Below, in pieces: positions 28,026 through 37,060 of a DNA stretch of 49,970 nt. How positions within the stretch are numbered: the stretch's first letter is position 1; every line of letters begins with the position of its first letter. Below the pieces are notes generated by a model. That model did not search any database. It had not been told where the DNA came from and was given only the letters and a program-made list of their open reading frames with translations. Source of the stretch: Bacteroidales bacterium (GTDB lineage: Bacteria; Bacteroidota; Bacteroidia; Bacteroidales; JAADJA01); contig JAIOZL010000039.1 of NCBI GenBank assembly GCA_021740645.1, positions 1 to 49,970 of the forward strand, in the 5' to 3' direction. The translations under genes and the position numbers were made by a program.

Positions 28026-29228
28026 ATGGTTCCAGGCATTTTAATTCCCCTTACCTTCATAATTATCAGCTCTTACATTATATGGAAAAGTACGGAAAGC
28101 TTTGCAATTGGAGCTGACTTTCTGGGAAGAAATATGTCACGTGGTGTAAAAGGCGCTACTATAAATGCTGTCGCAAGTAGTATGCCTGAGTTTCTCACCA
28201 CCCTATTCTTTTTGTTCACTATCAGAAACGAGAGCTCTTTTAATGATAATTTTGCAGGCGGGTTGGGAGTAACAGCAGGATCGGCTATTTTCAATATTTT
28301 GATTATTCCGGCGGCTATTCTTGTTTTCGGAACCGCCAGCCTCAGAAAAAATGGCTTTAAGATTAACAAAAAGCTTATCCAAAGAGACGGCGTTTTTCTT
28401 TTATTTTCAAACTTCATTTTAATTTTTCTGATCTTTAAGAAACAGCTCGATTTTCTCGACGGATTGATATTGATATTGATTTACATTTTCTATTTGGTTC
28501 TCCTTAGAAAAGATTTTGGCTTTAAAAAGAAGCGTGAAAATTCACCGGCTAAAATTGAAATACCTTCAGTTAAGCTGAATTTATTGCATTTCCTGAGTCT
28601 TGATTTGAAACAAATTCTGTTTAATGGCCGAAAACTAAACAAGCTAAATTCCTGGATCAATTTAATCATTTCTACCTCCATTATGAGTCTGGGTACCTGG
28701 CTGCTCGTTGAAGGTGTTGAACTTTTAGGCATGGGTGAAACATATACCAAATTTGGAATAAAGGGTTTAATTGGGCTGGATTTCCCTCTCTTGTTTTTAT
28801 CCGTATTACTTGCATCCGCAGCAACCAGTATTCCTGATACCATGCTTTCTATCAGAGATGCTAAAAAGGGAAATTATGACGATTCCATTTCCAATGCCTT
28901 AGGAAGCAATATCTTCGATATTTCTTTTGCTCTCGGACTTCCCTTATTTATTTATACTTTAATCTATCCCGAAGGAATTATTATGTCGGAATCCGTCAGG
29001 GTTGGTGGTGTAACCGTTTGGTTATTAATGCTTTCCATAAATTTAATTGTAATTCCAATTTTTATTTACAGTAAGAATATAAATCGATTTACAGGATTGT
29101 TTTTATTGCTACTTTACATCCTTTTTGTTTTTTATATAATAGAAGAAAATTCAAGGTTTGCATTAGTTTCCCGTTTTGTACAGAATATTCTGAATTTTTT
29201 ACATGCTAATTTTCCCATAATCTTTTAG
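28026..29228 (+). CDS. CaCA superfamily cation exchanger (Na+/Ca2+ antiporter-like)
   Basis: The 400-residue membrane protein has two internally related alpha-repeats of the CaCA family. The first is INAVASSMPEFLTTLFFLF with GVTAGSAIFNILIIPA (about 48-100). The second is LASAATSIPDTMLSIRDAKKGN with NALGSNIFDISFALGLP (about 262-305). The acidic residues in SMPEF and SIPDT take the place of the ion-coordinating Glu/Asp of YrbG-like exchangers. About ten hydrophobic spans flank a basic central loop (RKDFGFKKKREN). It should exchange a cation, probably Ca2+, for Na+ or H+ across the inner membrane. The exact ions are uncertain because the motifs are not fully canonical. It stands alone, 67 bp after nadB. 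Confidence 0.85.
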   Translation: MVPGILIPLTFIIISSYIIWKSTESFAIGADFLGRNMSRGVKGATINAVASSMPEFLTTLFFLFTIRNESSFNDNFAGGLGVTAGSAIFNILIIPAAILVFGTASLRKNGFKINKKLIQRDGVFLLFSNFILIFLIFKKQLDFLDGLILILIYIFYLVLLRKDFGFKKKRENSPAKIEIPSVKLNLLHFLSLDLKQILFNGRKLNKLNSWINLIISTSIMSLGTWLLVEGVELLGMGETYTKFGIKGLIGLDFPLLFLSVLLASAATSIPDTMLSIRDAKKGNYDDSISNALGSNIFDISFALGLPLFIYTLIYPEGIIMSESVRVGGVTVWLLMLSINLIVIPIFIYSKNINRFTGLFLLLLYILFVFYIIEENSRFALVSRFVQNILNFLHANFPIIF

Positions 29229-29270
29229 TTGAAAAAGGAACATAGGGAATAAATATTTTTTTTTATTGTT

Positions 29271-29347
29271 GTCCGGTAAAACTTATAAAACCTAAAAAGA
29301 TTGCCGCGCTGCGCTCGCAATGACTCTGAATGTCAATTAACTATGAT
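29271..29347 (+). repeat. Dispersed intergenic repeat, copy 1
   Basis: This segment contains GATTGCCGCGCTGCGC followed by TCGCAATGAC, a short palindrome (ATTGC/GCAAT arms). Its flanks read CTTATAAAACCTAAAAA and CTGAATGTCAATTAACTATGAT. Nearly the same sequence recurs at 42591-42659, and a shorter relative at 43545-43587. All three lie between genes. Confidence 0.85.
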
Positions 29348-29442
29348 TTTTTTAATCAATATGAATAACAGAATTCATAAATTAATTCTATCCTGACTAT
29401 GCCCTCTTCAACCTGTATGACTGATAAATCAAACCACCGGTT

Positions 29443-30693
29443 TTATTTTAAAAATGCCCAATACAAATAAATGAAGGAAAAGACAGTTAAGAAGATAATT
29501 CCAATCCAGGACAGAATTTTTAATCCCTTTCCGGGCCTTGCATCCTCCGGCATATGCTCGTCAGTTACAACTCTGTAATTAAGCCAGGCCAGTATTGGGG
29601 CGGTTAAAAACGATAAAGTAGTGGCAATGGTAACCATAAGCACCATAGTTTTAGCAGCAAAGGCAATTATTAAAGAACTACCTAAAATAAGAATTATTAA
29701 CCATATAAATATCAGCGATTTATTGTTTTTTACTTTCTCCCAATGATTCCTGAACATATATTGATAAACGGGACTTAAGACTCTGGAATAGGCATCAAGA
29801 ACTGTAATGGTTGTGCTGAACATGGTGGTAAAAGCGGCAATGGATATAATCCAATACGACCAACTCCCAATACTTGTAGTGTACATTTTTATTAACTGAC
29901 CGGAAAAAATTGTTCCGTTTGAAGAAAACTCCTCCCCTGTTCCATACATAATAAGCGCCCCTAATAGTACAAAAGCAATGGCCAATAAGGCCGTAAAAAT
30001 ATAGCCAATTCTAAACTCAGTTAAGACCGCCTTCAGTTCCGGCACATAACCCAGTTTTTTAATTTTCTCTAAATTCCACATGCTCGACCAAACAGAAACA
30101 TCAATGGGTGAGGGCATCCATCCTACAAAAGCAATAAGAAAAAATATATCGGCTGATTTTGACCACTCGAAATTTAAAAGAGAATCAGGACTGACTTCCT
30201 TATGAATGCCCAATGCTGCAAAAACTGCAACAAGTGTTGATACAGCCATGATAACAATTATATATTTAATGAGTTTATCAAGCAGGCTATACTTCCCCCA
30301 TAACAATATAATACCGGAAATGACTAACAGAACAAAGCTTAGAAATGTAAGGTCAATGGTAATATTGAGTATATGAGCAAGGATACCCACCGTAACAACG
30401 GTTACTGCTGCCTGAAGAATAAACATGGATATTAGTGTAAGAAATGCAAAAATAAACACCGCCCAATTTCCCACTTTCTGATAACCTTTTACAAGGCTAA
30501 ATCCGGTAGCATTTGCATATCTTGGTCCAAATTCAAAAAATGGATACTTTAAGATAAAAGCCAAAACCAATATCCATATAAGGTCAAAGTTGAACATTGC
30601 CCCTGCTCTTGTAGCCTGCACCAAATGTGACACCCCGATAGAAGTGCCCGCAAAAAGTAAACCCGGTCCAAGTAAATGCAAAATCTTTTTCAT
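29443..30693 (-). CDS. Nramp-family transporter with a divergent metal-binding site
   Basis: The 416-residue protein has about 11 membrane spans and the Nramp-like start HLLGPGLLFAGTSIGVSHLVQAT. In classical Mn2+/Fe2+ Nramps the first span carries DPGN; here the aligned residues are G20-V21-S22-H23, so both metal-binding Asp and Asn are absent. The sixth span has GWMPSPIDVSVW (around residue 195), keeping the Met-Pro of MPH but not the histidine. The protein therefore belongs to a divergent branch whose substrate cannot be predicted. It may move another cation or a small solute. No mntR-like regulator or metal box is visible near it. Confidence 0.8.
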   Translation of the reverse strand: MKKILHLLGPGLLFAGTSIGVSHLVQATRAGAMFNFDLIWILVLAFILKYPFFEFGPRYANATGFSLVKGYQKVGNWAVFIFAFLTLISMFILQAAVTVVTVGILAHILNITIDLTFLSFVLLVISGIILLWGKYSLLDKLIKYIIVIMAVSTLVAVFAALGIHKEVSPDSLLNFEWSKSADIFFLIAFVGWMPSPIDVSVWSSMWNLEKIKKLGYVPELKAVLTEFRIGYIFTALLAIAFVLLGALIMYGTGEEFSSNGTIFSGQLIKMYTTSIGSWSYWIISIAAFTTMFSTTITVLDAYSRVLSPVYQYMFRNHWEKVKNNKSLIFIWLIILILGSSLIIAFAAKTMVLMVTIATTLSFLTAPILAWLNYRVVTDEHMPEDARPGKGLKILSWIGIIFLTVFSFIYLYWAFLK

Positions 30694-30869
30694 ATTTAAT
30701 TAACTATTTTATATTGATTTGAATCAACCGGTTTTCACCTGTCAAATCTTATTCTAAAATAACTCAATATTACATCAAAAAAAACAACTTAAATAAAATA
30801 GAATTGAAAGGTATGAAAGTATATGCAAGATGTATCTTTTCAAACAAACATTGATATTCTGATGTTTAT

Positions 30870-30877
30870 TATCTTTG
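30870..30877 (+). promoter_or_regulatory. Bacteroidetes-type promoter for metA
   Basis: TATCTTTG matches TAnnTTTG, 22 bp before the metA ATG. A TTG at 30851-30853 lies 16 bp upstream of it, a little closer than the usual -33 spacing. No riboswitch-like structure is apparent in the 206-bp upstream gap. Confidence 0.45.
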
Positions 30878-30899
30878 ACCCAATAAAAAATGATAAACC

Positions 30900-31805
30900 A
30901 TGCCCATAAATGTCCCCAATAAGCTCCCTGCCATTGAAGAACTGAAAAATGAAAACATTTTCATAATGGAGGAGTCTCAGGCAAGTCATCAGGATATCAG
31001 ACCTCTTCGTGTGGCTCTGCTCAATCTTATGCCTGTAAAAAAAGTAGCAGAAACCGATTTAATACGTAATTTGTCGAACACCTCCCTACAGGTTGAATTG
31101 GATCTGCTTTACATGGATGAACACAGATCAAGGAATACCCCACAAGAACATATGGAAGTGTTTTATAAAACCTTCGGGGAGGTAAAGCACAAAAAGTACG
31201 ATGGTTTAATTATTACCGGAGCTCCGGTTGAACTTATTGAATTTGAGGAGGTTGACTATTGGGAAAAATTGTGTGAGGTGCTGGAGTGGAGTAAAAGCAA
31301 TGTTACATCCACCTTACATATTTGCTGGGGAGCCCAGGCGGGATTATACTATCATTACGGTATCAAAAAATACCCCCTTGCTAAAAAAGCCTTTGGTGTA
31401 TTCGATCATTTTATCACCGATAGAAAACATCCTCTTGTTCGTGGGTTTGATGATATTTTCCCGGCACCTCATTCCAGGTATACCGAAAACCGACTGGAGG
31501 ATATTAAGAATCATCCCGATCTTACCCTGCTTGCCTGGTCGGAAAAGGTAGGTTCCAATATTGTCCTTTCCAACGATAACCGGCAAATATTTATATCAGG
31601 GCATTTGGAGTACAATCCGCTCACTCTGAAAAATGAATACGATCGCGATATAGCGAAAGGAATTGATATTGAAATTCCCCAAAATTATTTTCCCGAAAAT
31701 GATCCGGCAAAAAATCCGGTAATTCGTTGGAGAGCACATGCAAACCTACTGTTTACCAACTGGCTGAATTATTATGTGTACCAGGTAACTCCTTACGAGT
31801 GGTAG
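30900..31805 (+). CDS. metA: Homoserine O-acyltransferase MetA, acetyl-CoA type predicted
   Basis: The enzyme acylates L-homoserine, the first committed step of methionine synthesis. This 301-residue protein has the full MetA (class I glutamine amidotransferase-like) layout. The nucleophile is C142 in HICWGAQAG, and the other catalytic residues are H235 and E237 in SGHLEY. Residue 111, in TGAPVE, is glutamate. Published work on MetA shows that Glu at this position favours acetyl-CoA whereas Gly favours succinyl-CoA, so acetyltransferase activity is expected although the family is often named succinyltransferase. Length is standard. It converges on acs with only 4 bp between the stop codons. 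Confidence 0.92.
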   Translation: MPINVPNKLPAIEELKNENIFIMEESQASHQDIRPLRVALLNLMPVKKVAETDLIRNLSNTSLQVELDLLYMDEHRSRNTPQEHMEVFYKTFGEVKHKKYDGLIITGAPVELIEFEEVDYWEKLCEVLEWSKSNVTSTLHICWGAQAGLYYHYGIKKYPLAKKAFGVFDHFITDRKHPLVRGFDDIFPAPHSRYTENRLEDIKNHPDLTLLAWSEKVGSNIVLSNDNRQIFISGHLEYNPLTLKNEYDRDIAKGIDIEIPQNYFPENDPAKNPVIRWRAHANLLFTNWLNYYVYQVTPYEW

Positions 31806-31809
31806 ATCA

Positions 31810-33717
31810 TTATAAAGCATTATCCATAATTTCCTGCACCACTTCAGGATTCAGCAAGGTGCTGGTATCTCCCATATCGGTGGTATCCTTGCAAGCAATA
31901 TTCCGTAAGATTCTACGCATAATCTTTCCCGAACGTGTCTTGGGTAGTCCGCTGGTAAATTGAATCTTATCGAGCTTGGCGATGGGTCCGATATGCTCCG
32001 TAATTATCTGGTTTATTTCTTTACGAAGGTTATCGTGAATACGAGTTTCTCCAAACTCCTTCAGAATAACAAAACCATACAAGGCATTTCCTTTTATTTC
32101 GTGAGGGAAGCCAACAATGGCCGATTCAGCTACTGCAGGGTGTTCATTAATAGCATCCTCAATGGGCGCAGTACCTAAATTATGTCCCGATACAATGATA
32201 ACATCATCTACCCGACCGGTAATACGGTAGTATCCCACTTCATCACGAAAAGCGCCATCACCGGTAAAATATTTATCCTTAAAAGTGGAGAAATAAATAT
32301 CCCTGAAGCGCTGATGATCTCCCCATATTGTTCTCGCAATGGATGGCCAGGGGAATTTAATGCAAAGATTTCCGTTTACCTGTATTCCGGTTATCTCCGT
32401 TCCGGCATCATCTAGCAATACAGGTTGGATTCCCGGTAAAGGTAATGTGGCATAGGTAGGTTTGGTAGGGGTTGAAAAGGGTATTGGTGAAATCAAAATT
32501 CCTCCTGTTTCGGTTTGCCACCAGGTATCTACAATCGGACTTTTACTTTTTCCTATATTATCGTTATACCAATGCCAGGCTTCTTCATTAATGGGCTCTC
32601 CAACAGATCCTAATATTTTCAGTGAACTAAGATCGTACTTTTCCACAAAATTCAGATTTTGCTTTGCCAAAGCGCGAATGACAGTCGGTGCAGTATAGAA
32701 TTGATTTACTTTGTGCTTTTCAACAATTTCCCAAAACCGTCCAAAATCGGGATAGCTGGGAATTCCCTCAAACATAACCGTAGTTGCCCCGTTGGCCAGT
32801 GGACCATAAATGATGTAACTATGTCCTGTAATCCAACCGATATCAGCCGTACACCAAAAAATATCATTTTCCTTATATTGAAAAATATTTTTAAAGGTAA
32901 AAGCGGTATAAACCATATAACCGGCGGCAGTATGAACCATTCCTTTCGGTTTTCCGGTTGAACCGGAAGTATATAAGATAAATAAGGGATCTTCAGCATC
33001 CACAATTTCCATATAACAGCTTTGGTAGGCTTTGTCGAGTAATGGTTGAAGCCATTTATCGCGACCGTCTGTCATTTCAATTTCAGAATGAATTCGTTTG
33101 GCAACCAAAACGGTTTTAACCCCCGGGCAAGTTTTTAATGCCTCGTCTACGATTCCCTTCAGATCCATTGTTTTCTCTCCGCGATAAGAGCCGTCAGAAG
33201 TAATTACCATTTTGCAATCGCTGTCGTTGATTCTTGTAGCTAATGCCATGGAGGAGAAACCCGCAAAAACAACAGAATGAATGGCTCCAATTCGTGCGCA
33301 GGCAAGTAATGCGATGGCCAGATCGGGTATCATAGGCAAATAAATGCATACCCGGTCTCCCTTTTCAATTCCTTCACTTTTTAAAACGTTGGCAAATTGA
33401 CAGACTCTTTTATGCAGCTCGTTATAGCTGATATGTTGAGCTTCTTCTTCAGGATTGTTCGGCTCAAATATTATCGCCGTTTTTTCTCCCTTTGTTGTAA
33501 GATGTCTGTCGATACAATTCTCAGTAATATTAAGCTTGGCACCTTCAAACCACTTGATTTCCGGTTTTTCAAAATCCCAGCTAAGAACTTTATCCCAGCG
33601 TTTTCTCCATAAAAAATGTTCCTCTGCGATTTCTTCCCAATAATTTTCCGGATTATTTACAGATTTACGGTAAACCTGAAAATATTCCTCAAGATGTTTG
33701 ATGTGATAATTACTCAT
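31810..33717 (-). CDS. acs: Acetyl-CoA synthetase (AMP-forming)
   Basis: Acs makes acetyl-CoA from acetate, ATP and CoA. The 635-residue protein has the adenylate-forming P-loop FILYTSGSTGKPKGMVHT and the core motifs DIGWITGHSYIIYGPL, DTWWQTETGG and YFTGDGAFRDEVGYYRITGRVDDVI. The C-terminal PKTRSGKIMRR includes the lysine that is acetylated in other Acs enzymes. Length and the N-terminal ENYWEEIAEEHFLWRKRWDKVLSWDF fit acetate-specific Acs. Start is ATG at 33717. It lies alone on its strand; the upstream gap holds an inverted-repeat structure. Confidence 0.94.
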   Translation of the reverse strand: MSNYHIKHLEEYFQVYRKSVNNPENYWEEIAEEHFLWRKRWDKVLSWDFEKPEIKWFEGAKLNITENCIDRHLTTKGEKTAIIFEPNNPEEEAQHISYNELHKRVCQFANVLKSEGIEKGDRVCIYLPMIPDLAIALLACARIGAIHSVVFAGFSSMALATRINDSDCKMVITSDGSYRGEKTMDLKGIVDEALKTCPGVKTVLVAKRIHSEIEMTDGRDKWLQPLLDKAYQSCYMEIVDAEDPLFILYTSGSTGKPKGMVHTAAGYMVYTAFTFKNIFQYKENDIFWCTADIGWITGHSYIIYGPLANGATTVMFEGIPSYPDFGRFWEIVEKHKVNQFYTAPTVIRALAKQNLNFVEKYDLSSLKILGSVGEPINEEAWHWYNDNIGKSKSPIVDTWWQTETGGILISPIPFSTPTKPTYATLPLPGIQPVLLDDAGTEITGIQVNGNLCIKFPWPSIARTIWGDHQRFRDIYFSTFKDKYFTGDGAFRDEVGYYRITGRVDDVIIVSGHNLGTAPIEDAINEHPAVAESAIVGFPHEIKGNALYGFVILKEFGETRIHDNLRKEINQIITEHIGPIAKLDKIQFTSGLPKTRSGKIMRRILRNIACKDTTDMGDTSTLLNPEVVQEIMDNAL

Positions 33718-33860
33718 TAAATAGGTTTTAAGGTTTTTATACTATCTCAAAGATCAATATGCATTATTATAAACAGGGATTAAAATCAATAGTTCAATGA
33801 GGCAGTAATTCCTGATATAAAATGGGAATATACAAAATAATTAGAAAGTTGATGAACTTT

Positions 33861-33960
33861 CCTCTGTGAACCTCTGTGTCAACTCTGTGGAACTCTGTGT
33901 AATTCTTAAAATGTTTGTTACACAGAGGCTCACAGAGGAAACACAGAGTTCCACAGAGTT
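33861..33960. repeat. Nested inverted repeat built from CTCTGTG / CACAGAG units
   Basis: A 20-bp arm at 33881-33900 is the exact reverse complement of 33941-33960 (acacagagttccacagagtt). A second pair, 33861-33879 and 33920-33938, matches at 18 of 19 positions. The CTCTGTG heptamer occurs at least four times per side. The repeats lie in the 328-bp gap between acs and the next gene, which otherwise shows no gene. A short minus-strand open frame across the repeat is a by-product of it. Confidence 0.9.
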
Positions 33961-34045
33961 TAACTTCGCTGAGGGCTACGTCGTTCACAGAGACTTTTTA
34001 TGACGGCCTCCATCGAATTATACAATACCACAGACCATCCGAATA

Positions 34046-34636
34046 CTAAAAATAATATGAATAGAGCAATGCTCCTCCCAGAACAGTCCCGGCAGATCTG
34101 CCCTTTGCAAAGAGAGGAACATAAAATCCTTTTATTCCAGCAAAATTTTTGACAAGGTTTTCTTTTTTAAAGGCAAATCCGGTTTGCCAACTAAGAAATG
34201 GACCCATGGCAAAAAATGACGGACCGCGGTTAGTAAGATCAGACAAATAATCAGGACCATAGTGAAAACTAATTCCTACACCCGGTCCGGAAACAAAGTC
34301 GATTTTCTCACTTACTAATAAATTGTATTTAAGAGTAATCTCCGGCTCAAACTGAAGCATCTTAAAAGCCATTCCAAAGAGAATTGGCCGCATAACCGGA
34401 AGATTAAATGTCAAAGAATAACTTTCATTAAGCTTATGTTTTGTAATAAACATTACATCGGCCATGGGGCCGCCTTTTACTCCTGCAGGGCTGCCAACAC
34501 ACATTCGAAGATTATCGTACCTTCCACCTGCCATAAACAATAGAGCATGTGAATTTTTCGACAGGTCGTGAGCTTGACCTGATAAGGCTTGCGACATACC
34601 TATAAAAATACTGATGATCAGGATGGCTCCTTTCAT
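34046..34636 (-). CDS. Exported hypothetical protein, possible outer-membrane beta-barrel
   Basis: I do not recognise a family. The 196-residue protein has a signal peptide (MKGAILIISIFIGMSQALSG, cleaved near residue 20). The mature part alternates hydrophobic and polar residues with many Gly, Phe and Tyr residues and ends in GGALLYSYYF, a C-terminal aromatic as found in outer-membrane barrels. Segments such as FEPEITLKYNLL and DFVSGPGVGISFHYG look like amphipathic strands. It is followed on the minus strand after an intact gene spacing of 32 bp from the membrane protein gene 34669-35373, which may be cotranscribed. Confidence 0.65.
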   Translation of the reverse strand: MKGAILIISIFIGMSQALSGQAHDLSKNSHALLFMAGGRYDNLRMCVGSPAGVKGGPMADVMFITKHKLNESYSLTFNLPVMRPILFGMAFKMLQFEPEITLKYNLLVSEKIDFVSGPGVGISFHYGPDYLSDLTNRGPSFFAMGPFLSWQTGFAFKKENLVKNFAGIKGFYVPLFAKGRSAGTVLGGALLYSYYF

Positions 34637-34668
34637 GATTTGTCTTAGTTAATTATTATAAGGTTCCC

Positions 34669-35373
34669 CTATTTTATGACCTTCAATTTACGCTTTATAA
34701 ATACACTTATTAAAATCCCTGCCGTTATGGTAGCCAGCCAGTTTATAGAAATTGCAGCCACTTCGAACCTATAACTCCTGTCTATTCCAAATTGGAAAGT
34801 ATAGAAAACAAATGCCAATATAGTGAGAATAAAAGATATTATAAGTATCAGACGTATAGACTTTTCCAATGGCTTATTAACAAAAAAACTTAAAGCTAAA
34901 AACAAGTATGAAATACTCATGCTAATATAGCCCAGTTCCTCCATTGCAATAAATATTCCATGCTCATTATATTGGGTAAGTAAAGCGATTCCATCCGTCT
35001 CACCTTTCATCATACTAATGGGAACAACTGAAAATTGAACAAAGTAGGCTATCAATAAAACTATGCTGGTAATTAGGGCAAAAGACAGGCTTAAAAAACT
35101 ATACAGTTTCTTTTCAACATTAGTGATAAAATGAATTGACACCATAAAGATCAGGTAGGCAAACAATTGGAATATTGCCAGGTACATCCAGTAGTAATCT
35201 CTTGGATAGTAAGAAAGAAGTTCAGAAAAGGGGTAGGTCATACAATTGCCCGGACAATATGGCCCCACTGGCGGAATGGCAATCATTGCAAATCCCCATG
35301 CAATAATTGTTAACAGAACTAAGGATAGCGTGGCGTAATATCCAAATTTTAAATTCGTTTTTTCGGTATTCAT
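34669..35373 (-). CDS. Hypothetical membrane protein with six predicted spans
   Basis: The 234-residue protein has about six hydrophobic segments: near residues 11-32, 58-80, 90-115, 145-165, 172-193 and 205-225. A short extracytoplasmic loop contains PPVGPYCPGNC, whose two cysteines could form a disulphide. The pattern resembles small DUF998-like integral membrane proteins, but I cannot name a family with confidence. It lies 32 bp upstream of the exported barrel-like protein on the same strand, so a shared transcript is possible. No function is proposed. Confidence 0.6.
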   Translation of the reverse strand: MNTEKTNLKFGYYATLSLVLLTIIAWGFAMIAIPPVGPYCPGNCMTYPFSELLSYYPRDYYWMYLAIFQLFAYLIFMVSIHFITNVEKKLYSFLSLSFALITSIVLLIAYFVQFSVVPISMMKGETDGIALLTQYNEHGIFIAMEELGYISMSISYLFLALSFFVNKPLEKSIRLILIISFILTILAFVFYTFQFGIDRSYRFEVAAISINWLATITAGILISVFIKRKLKVIK

Positions 35374-35669
35374 ATTTTTTGGGCATTTATGTTCGTCTGG
35401 TCTGTAATGTCAAGTATGAATAATTGCTGCTATGTTTCGCTTGCATGTATTGGTGCCTGAAAAAGCTTTACAGAAAGTTAAGAAAAATGATTATTCATTA
35501 TACTTAACTGATGGTTTCTATCTTTATCTCTATCCCAAACCCATCTATGCAGGTATCCACATACTAATTATTTTGATGGATACATACAGATTCGATTTTA
35601 CTGAAAACCGAAAATGCTAGTCCTGTTAATAAAAACAGAAATCTAAGTTTTATACTTATCAGTATAGCT

Positions 35670-36308
35670 TTAATTTTTTTCGTTATAAATTTTTATTAAA
35701 TCCTTGACATCCTGATTTGTACCAAAATGTTGTTCTAAGTATTCTAATAAAATTATAGCTTCAGCACATTCAACATCATTATAAATACAATCATAAATAT
35801 AAACTTTGGCATTGGCATATAAAACGAAAAAATCATTCGGGCCATATTTATACGCTTTTTTGAAGTAATATTTTGCCCCAACATATTGGTTATTTGATAA
35901 TAAATAATTCCCCTGATTTAAATAATACTCTATCCCCCTTTCATCTATATCACTTAAACTATATTTTCTGCTTTCAAGAATGGATCTCAATTCCTTTTCA
36001 TTTTTCTTAGACTTTTCAATATAATTATTATTGACATAGCTTAATATTACTCCTCCTGTTCCCAGAATCAAAACTATCAGAAAAAGTGATTTAAGCGCAA
36101 ATAACCTTCTTTGCCTGGTCAAATCCCTTTTAATTTTAGCTTTTAACACAATGAGTTCAGCTTCTGGTAATTCTTTATATTTTAAAGGGTCTCCAGGTTT
36201 GTATTTATAGTTTTTACTTAATTCTTTATAGGTTTTTCTTTTTGCAAGTAAATTTGAATTATTCTTCAAAGAGAGGATCATACTAAGAACAGTTCCACCA
36301 AAACTCAT
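35670..36308 (-). CDS. Hypothetical single-span membrane protein with TPR-like C-terminus
   Basis: The 212-residue protein has a basic N-terminal cytoplasmic region and one membrane span (about residues 68-90, LFALKSLFLIVLILGTGGVILSY in outline). A charged linker follows. Next is a helical part with YYLNQGNYLLSNNQYVGAKYYFKKAYKYGPNDFFVLYANA, which reads as one or two tetratricopeptide repeats. Such proteins usually mediate protein contacts. No partner is evident; the flanking genes are unrelated. The family is not recognised. Confidence 0.6.
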   Translation of the reverse strand: MSFGGTVLSMILSLKNNSNLLAKRKTYKELSKNYKYKPGDPLKYKELPEAELIVLKAKIKRDLTRQRRLFALKSLFLIVLILGTGGVILSYVNNNYIEKSKKNEKELRSILESRKYSLSDIDERGIEYYLNQGNYLLSNNQYVGAKYYFKKAYKYGPNDFFVLYANAKVYIYDCIYNDVECAEAIILLEYLEQHFGTNQDVKDLIKIYNEKN

Positions 36309-36449
36309 AATGAATTAATTTATTCAAGAAATTACTACTCCACATCTAATTATTCCCAAGGTATAGAAATTTAGTACAGCTTATTAAGCATCCCACCGGT
36401 TTATTATAGCAAATGCATTATTGAACCAAATTTCTATTTAAGTTTGCCT

Positions 36450-36884
36450 TTATTTTTCAATTTTCTCCCCACAATTCAAACAGAAATCCCTGTGCACACT
36501 TAGGCCTTTCCCGCATTTTCTGCATGTCCACCTCGTTTCCTCATTTAAAAGGAACTTTTCAATTCCATTGTTTTTAATAAAGTTAAGATTTTCAATCATA
36601 CTCATACCATATTTTGTACGATATCTTTTGTCGAGCTGTTTTAGTCGGGTGCAGGGATACTTTTCGCAGTCATAACAAAACCCGGATTCAGTTTTGGCTA
36701 ATAATTCACAATTGACAATGCTGCAGCTTCTGCAATATTTGGGCTTGTTTTCATCCACTTTAGAAAAGCATCCCCCGCAAGGTTTCTTTTCCCGGAGATA
36801 TCCAATGCATAGTCCGCAATTCATTCCGCATGCGGCTATTAAGTTATTGTATTTCATATGCGGAGAAGTTTTCACAACTTTCAT
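36450..36884 (-). CDS. DUF3795 domain protein, cysteine-rich
   Basis: The 144-residue protein shows the DUF3795 pattern: AACGMNCGLCIGYLREKKPCGGCFSK near the N-terminus, followed by CRSCSIVNCELLAKTESGFCYDCEKYPCTRLKQLDKRY. A C-terminal zinc-ribbon-like element follows (CRKCGKGL and CLNCGEKIEK). The sixteen or so cysteines suggest metal binding. The molecular role of the family is unknown. A second possible start is M10 (36857), which is closer to the usual family N-terminus. It is isolated from its neighbours by gaps of 140-180 bp. Confidence 0.75.
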   Translation of the reverse strand: MKVVKTSPHMKYNNLIAACGMNCGLCIGYLREKKPCGGCFSKVDENKPKYCRSCSIVNCELLAKTESGFCYDCEKYPCTRLKQLDKRYRTKYGMSMIENLNFIKNNGIEKFLLNEETRWTCRKCGKGLSVHRDFCLNCGEKIEK

Positions 36885-37008
36885 TGTTTAACTGATTCCT
36901 GAAAAACTCGGTCATTAATGAGTTTTCATTCCTGCCCAAACATGACCATCCATTTACTTCAAGGTACTCAAGAAATTGAACAAGCTCAGTTTGGCTGGTG
37001 GCACAGCA

Positions 37009-37047
37009 AAGACTTCATGCAAAGCCTGACAAGCTGCATGAAGTCTT
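37009..37047 (-). terminator. Hairpin terminator candidate after the T9SS cargo gene
   Basis: A perfect 13-bp inverted repeat (AAGACTTCATGCA / TGCATGAAGTCTT) with a 13-nt loop lies 14 bp past the stop of the minus-strand gene ending at 37061. The T-tract on that strand is weak (TTTGCTG), so it may instead only block 3' decay. Confidence 0.6.
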
Positions 37048-37060
37048 ATTTTATCAATCC

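Noticed and set aside
30694..30899. SAM-type riboswitch ahead of metA
   Set aside because: The promoter element lies only 22 bp before the ATG, leaving no room for a riboswitch in the transcript.
33794..33988. Minus-strand open frame of 64 residues with many cysteines
   Set aside because: It runs through the CTCTGTG/CACAGAG inverted repeat, and its residues are a direct by-product of that repeat. No start signal or family.
35432..35620. Plus-strand open frame of 62 residues in the gap before 35670
   Set aside because: It is opposite in direction to all neighbours, has no recognisable family or promoter, and its composition is not clearly coding.
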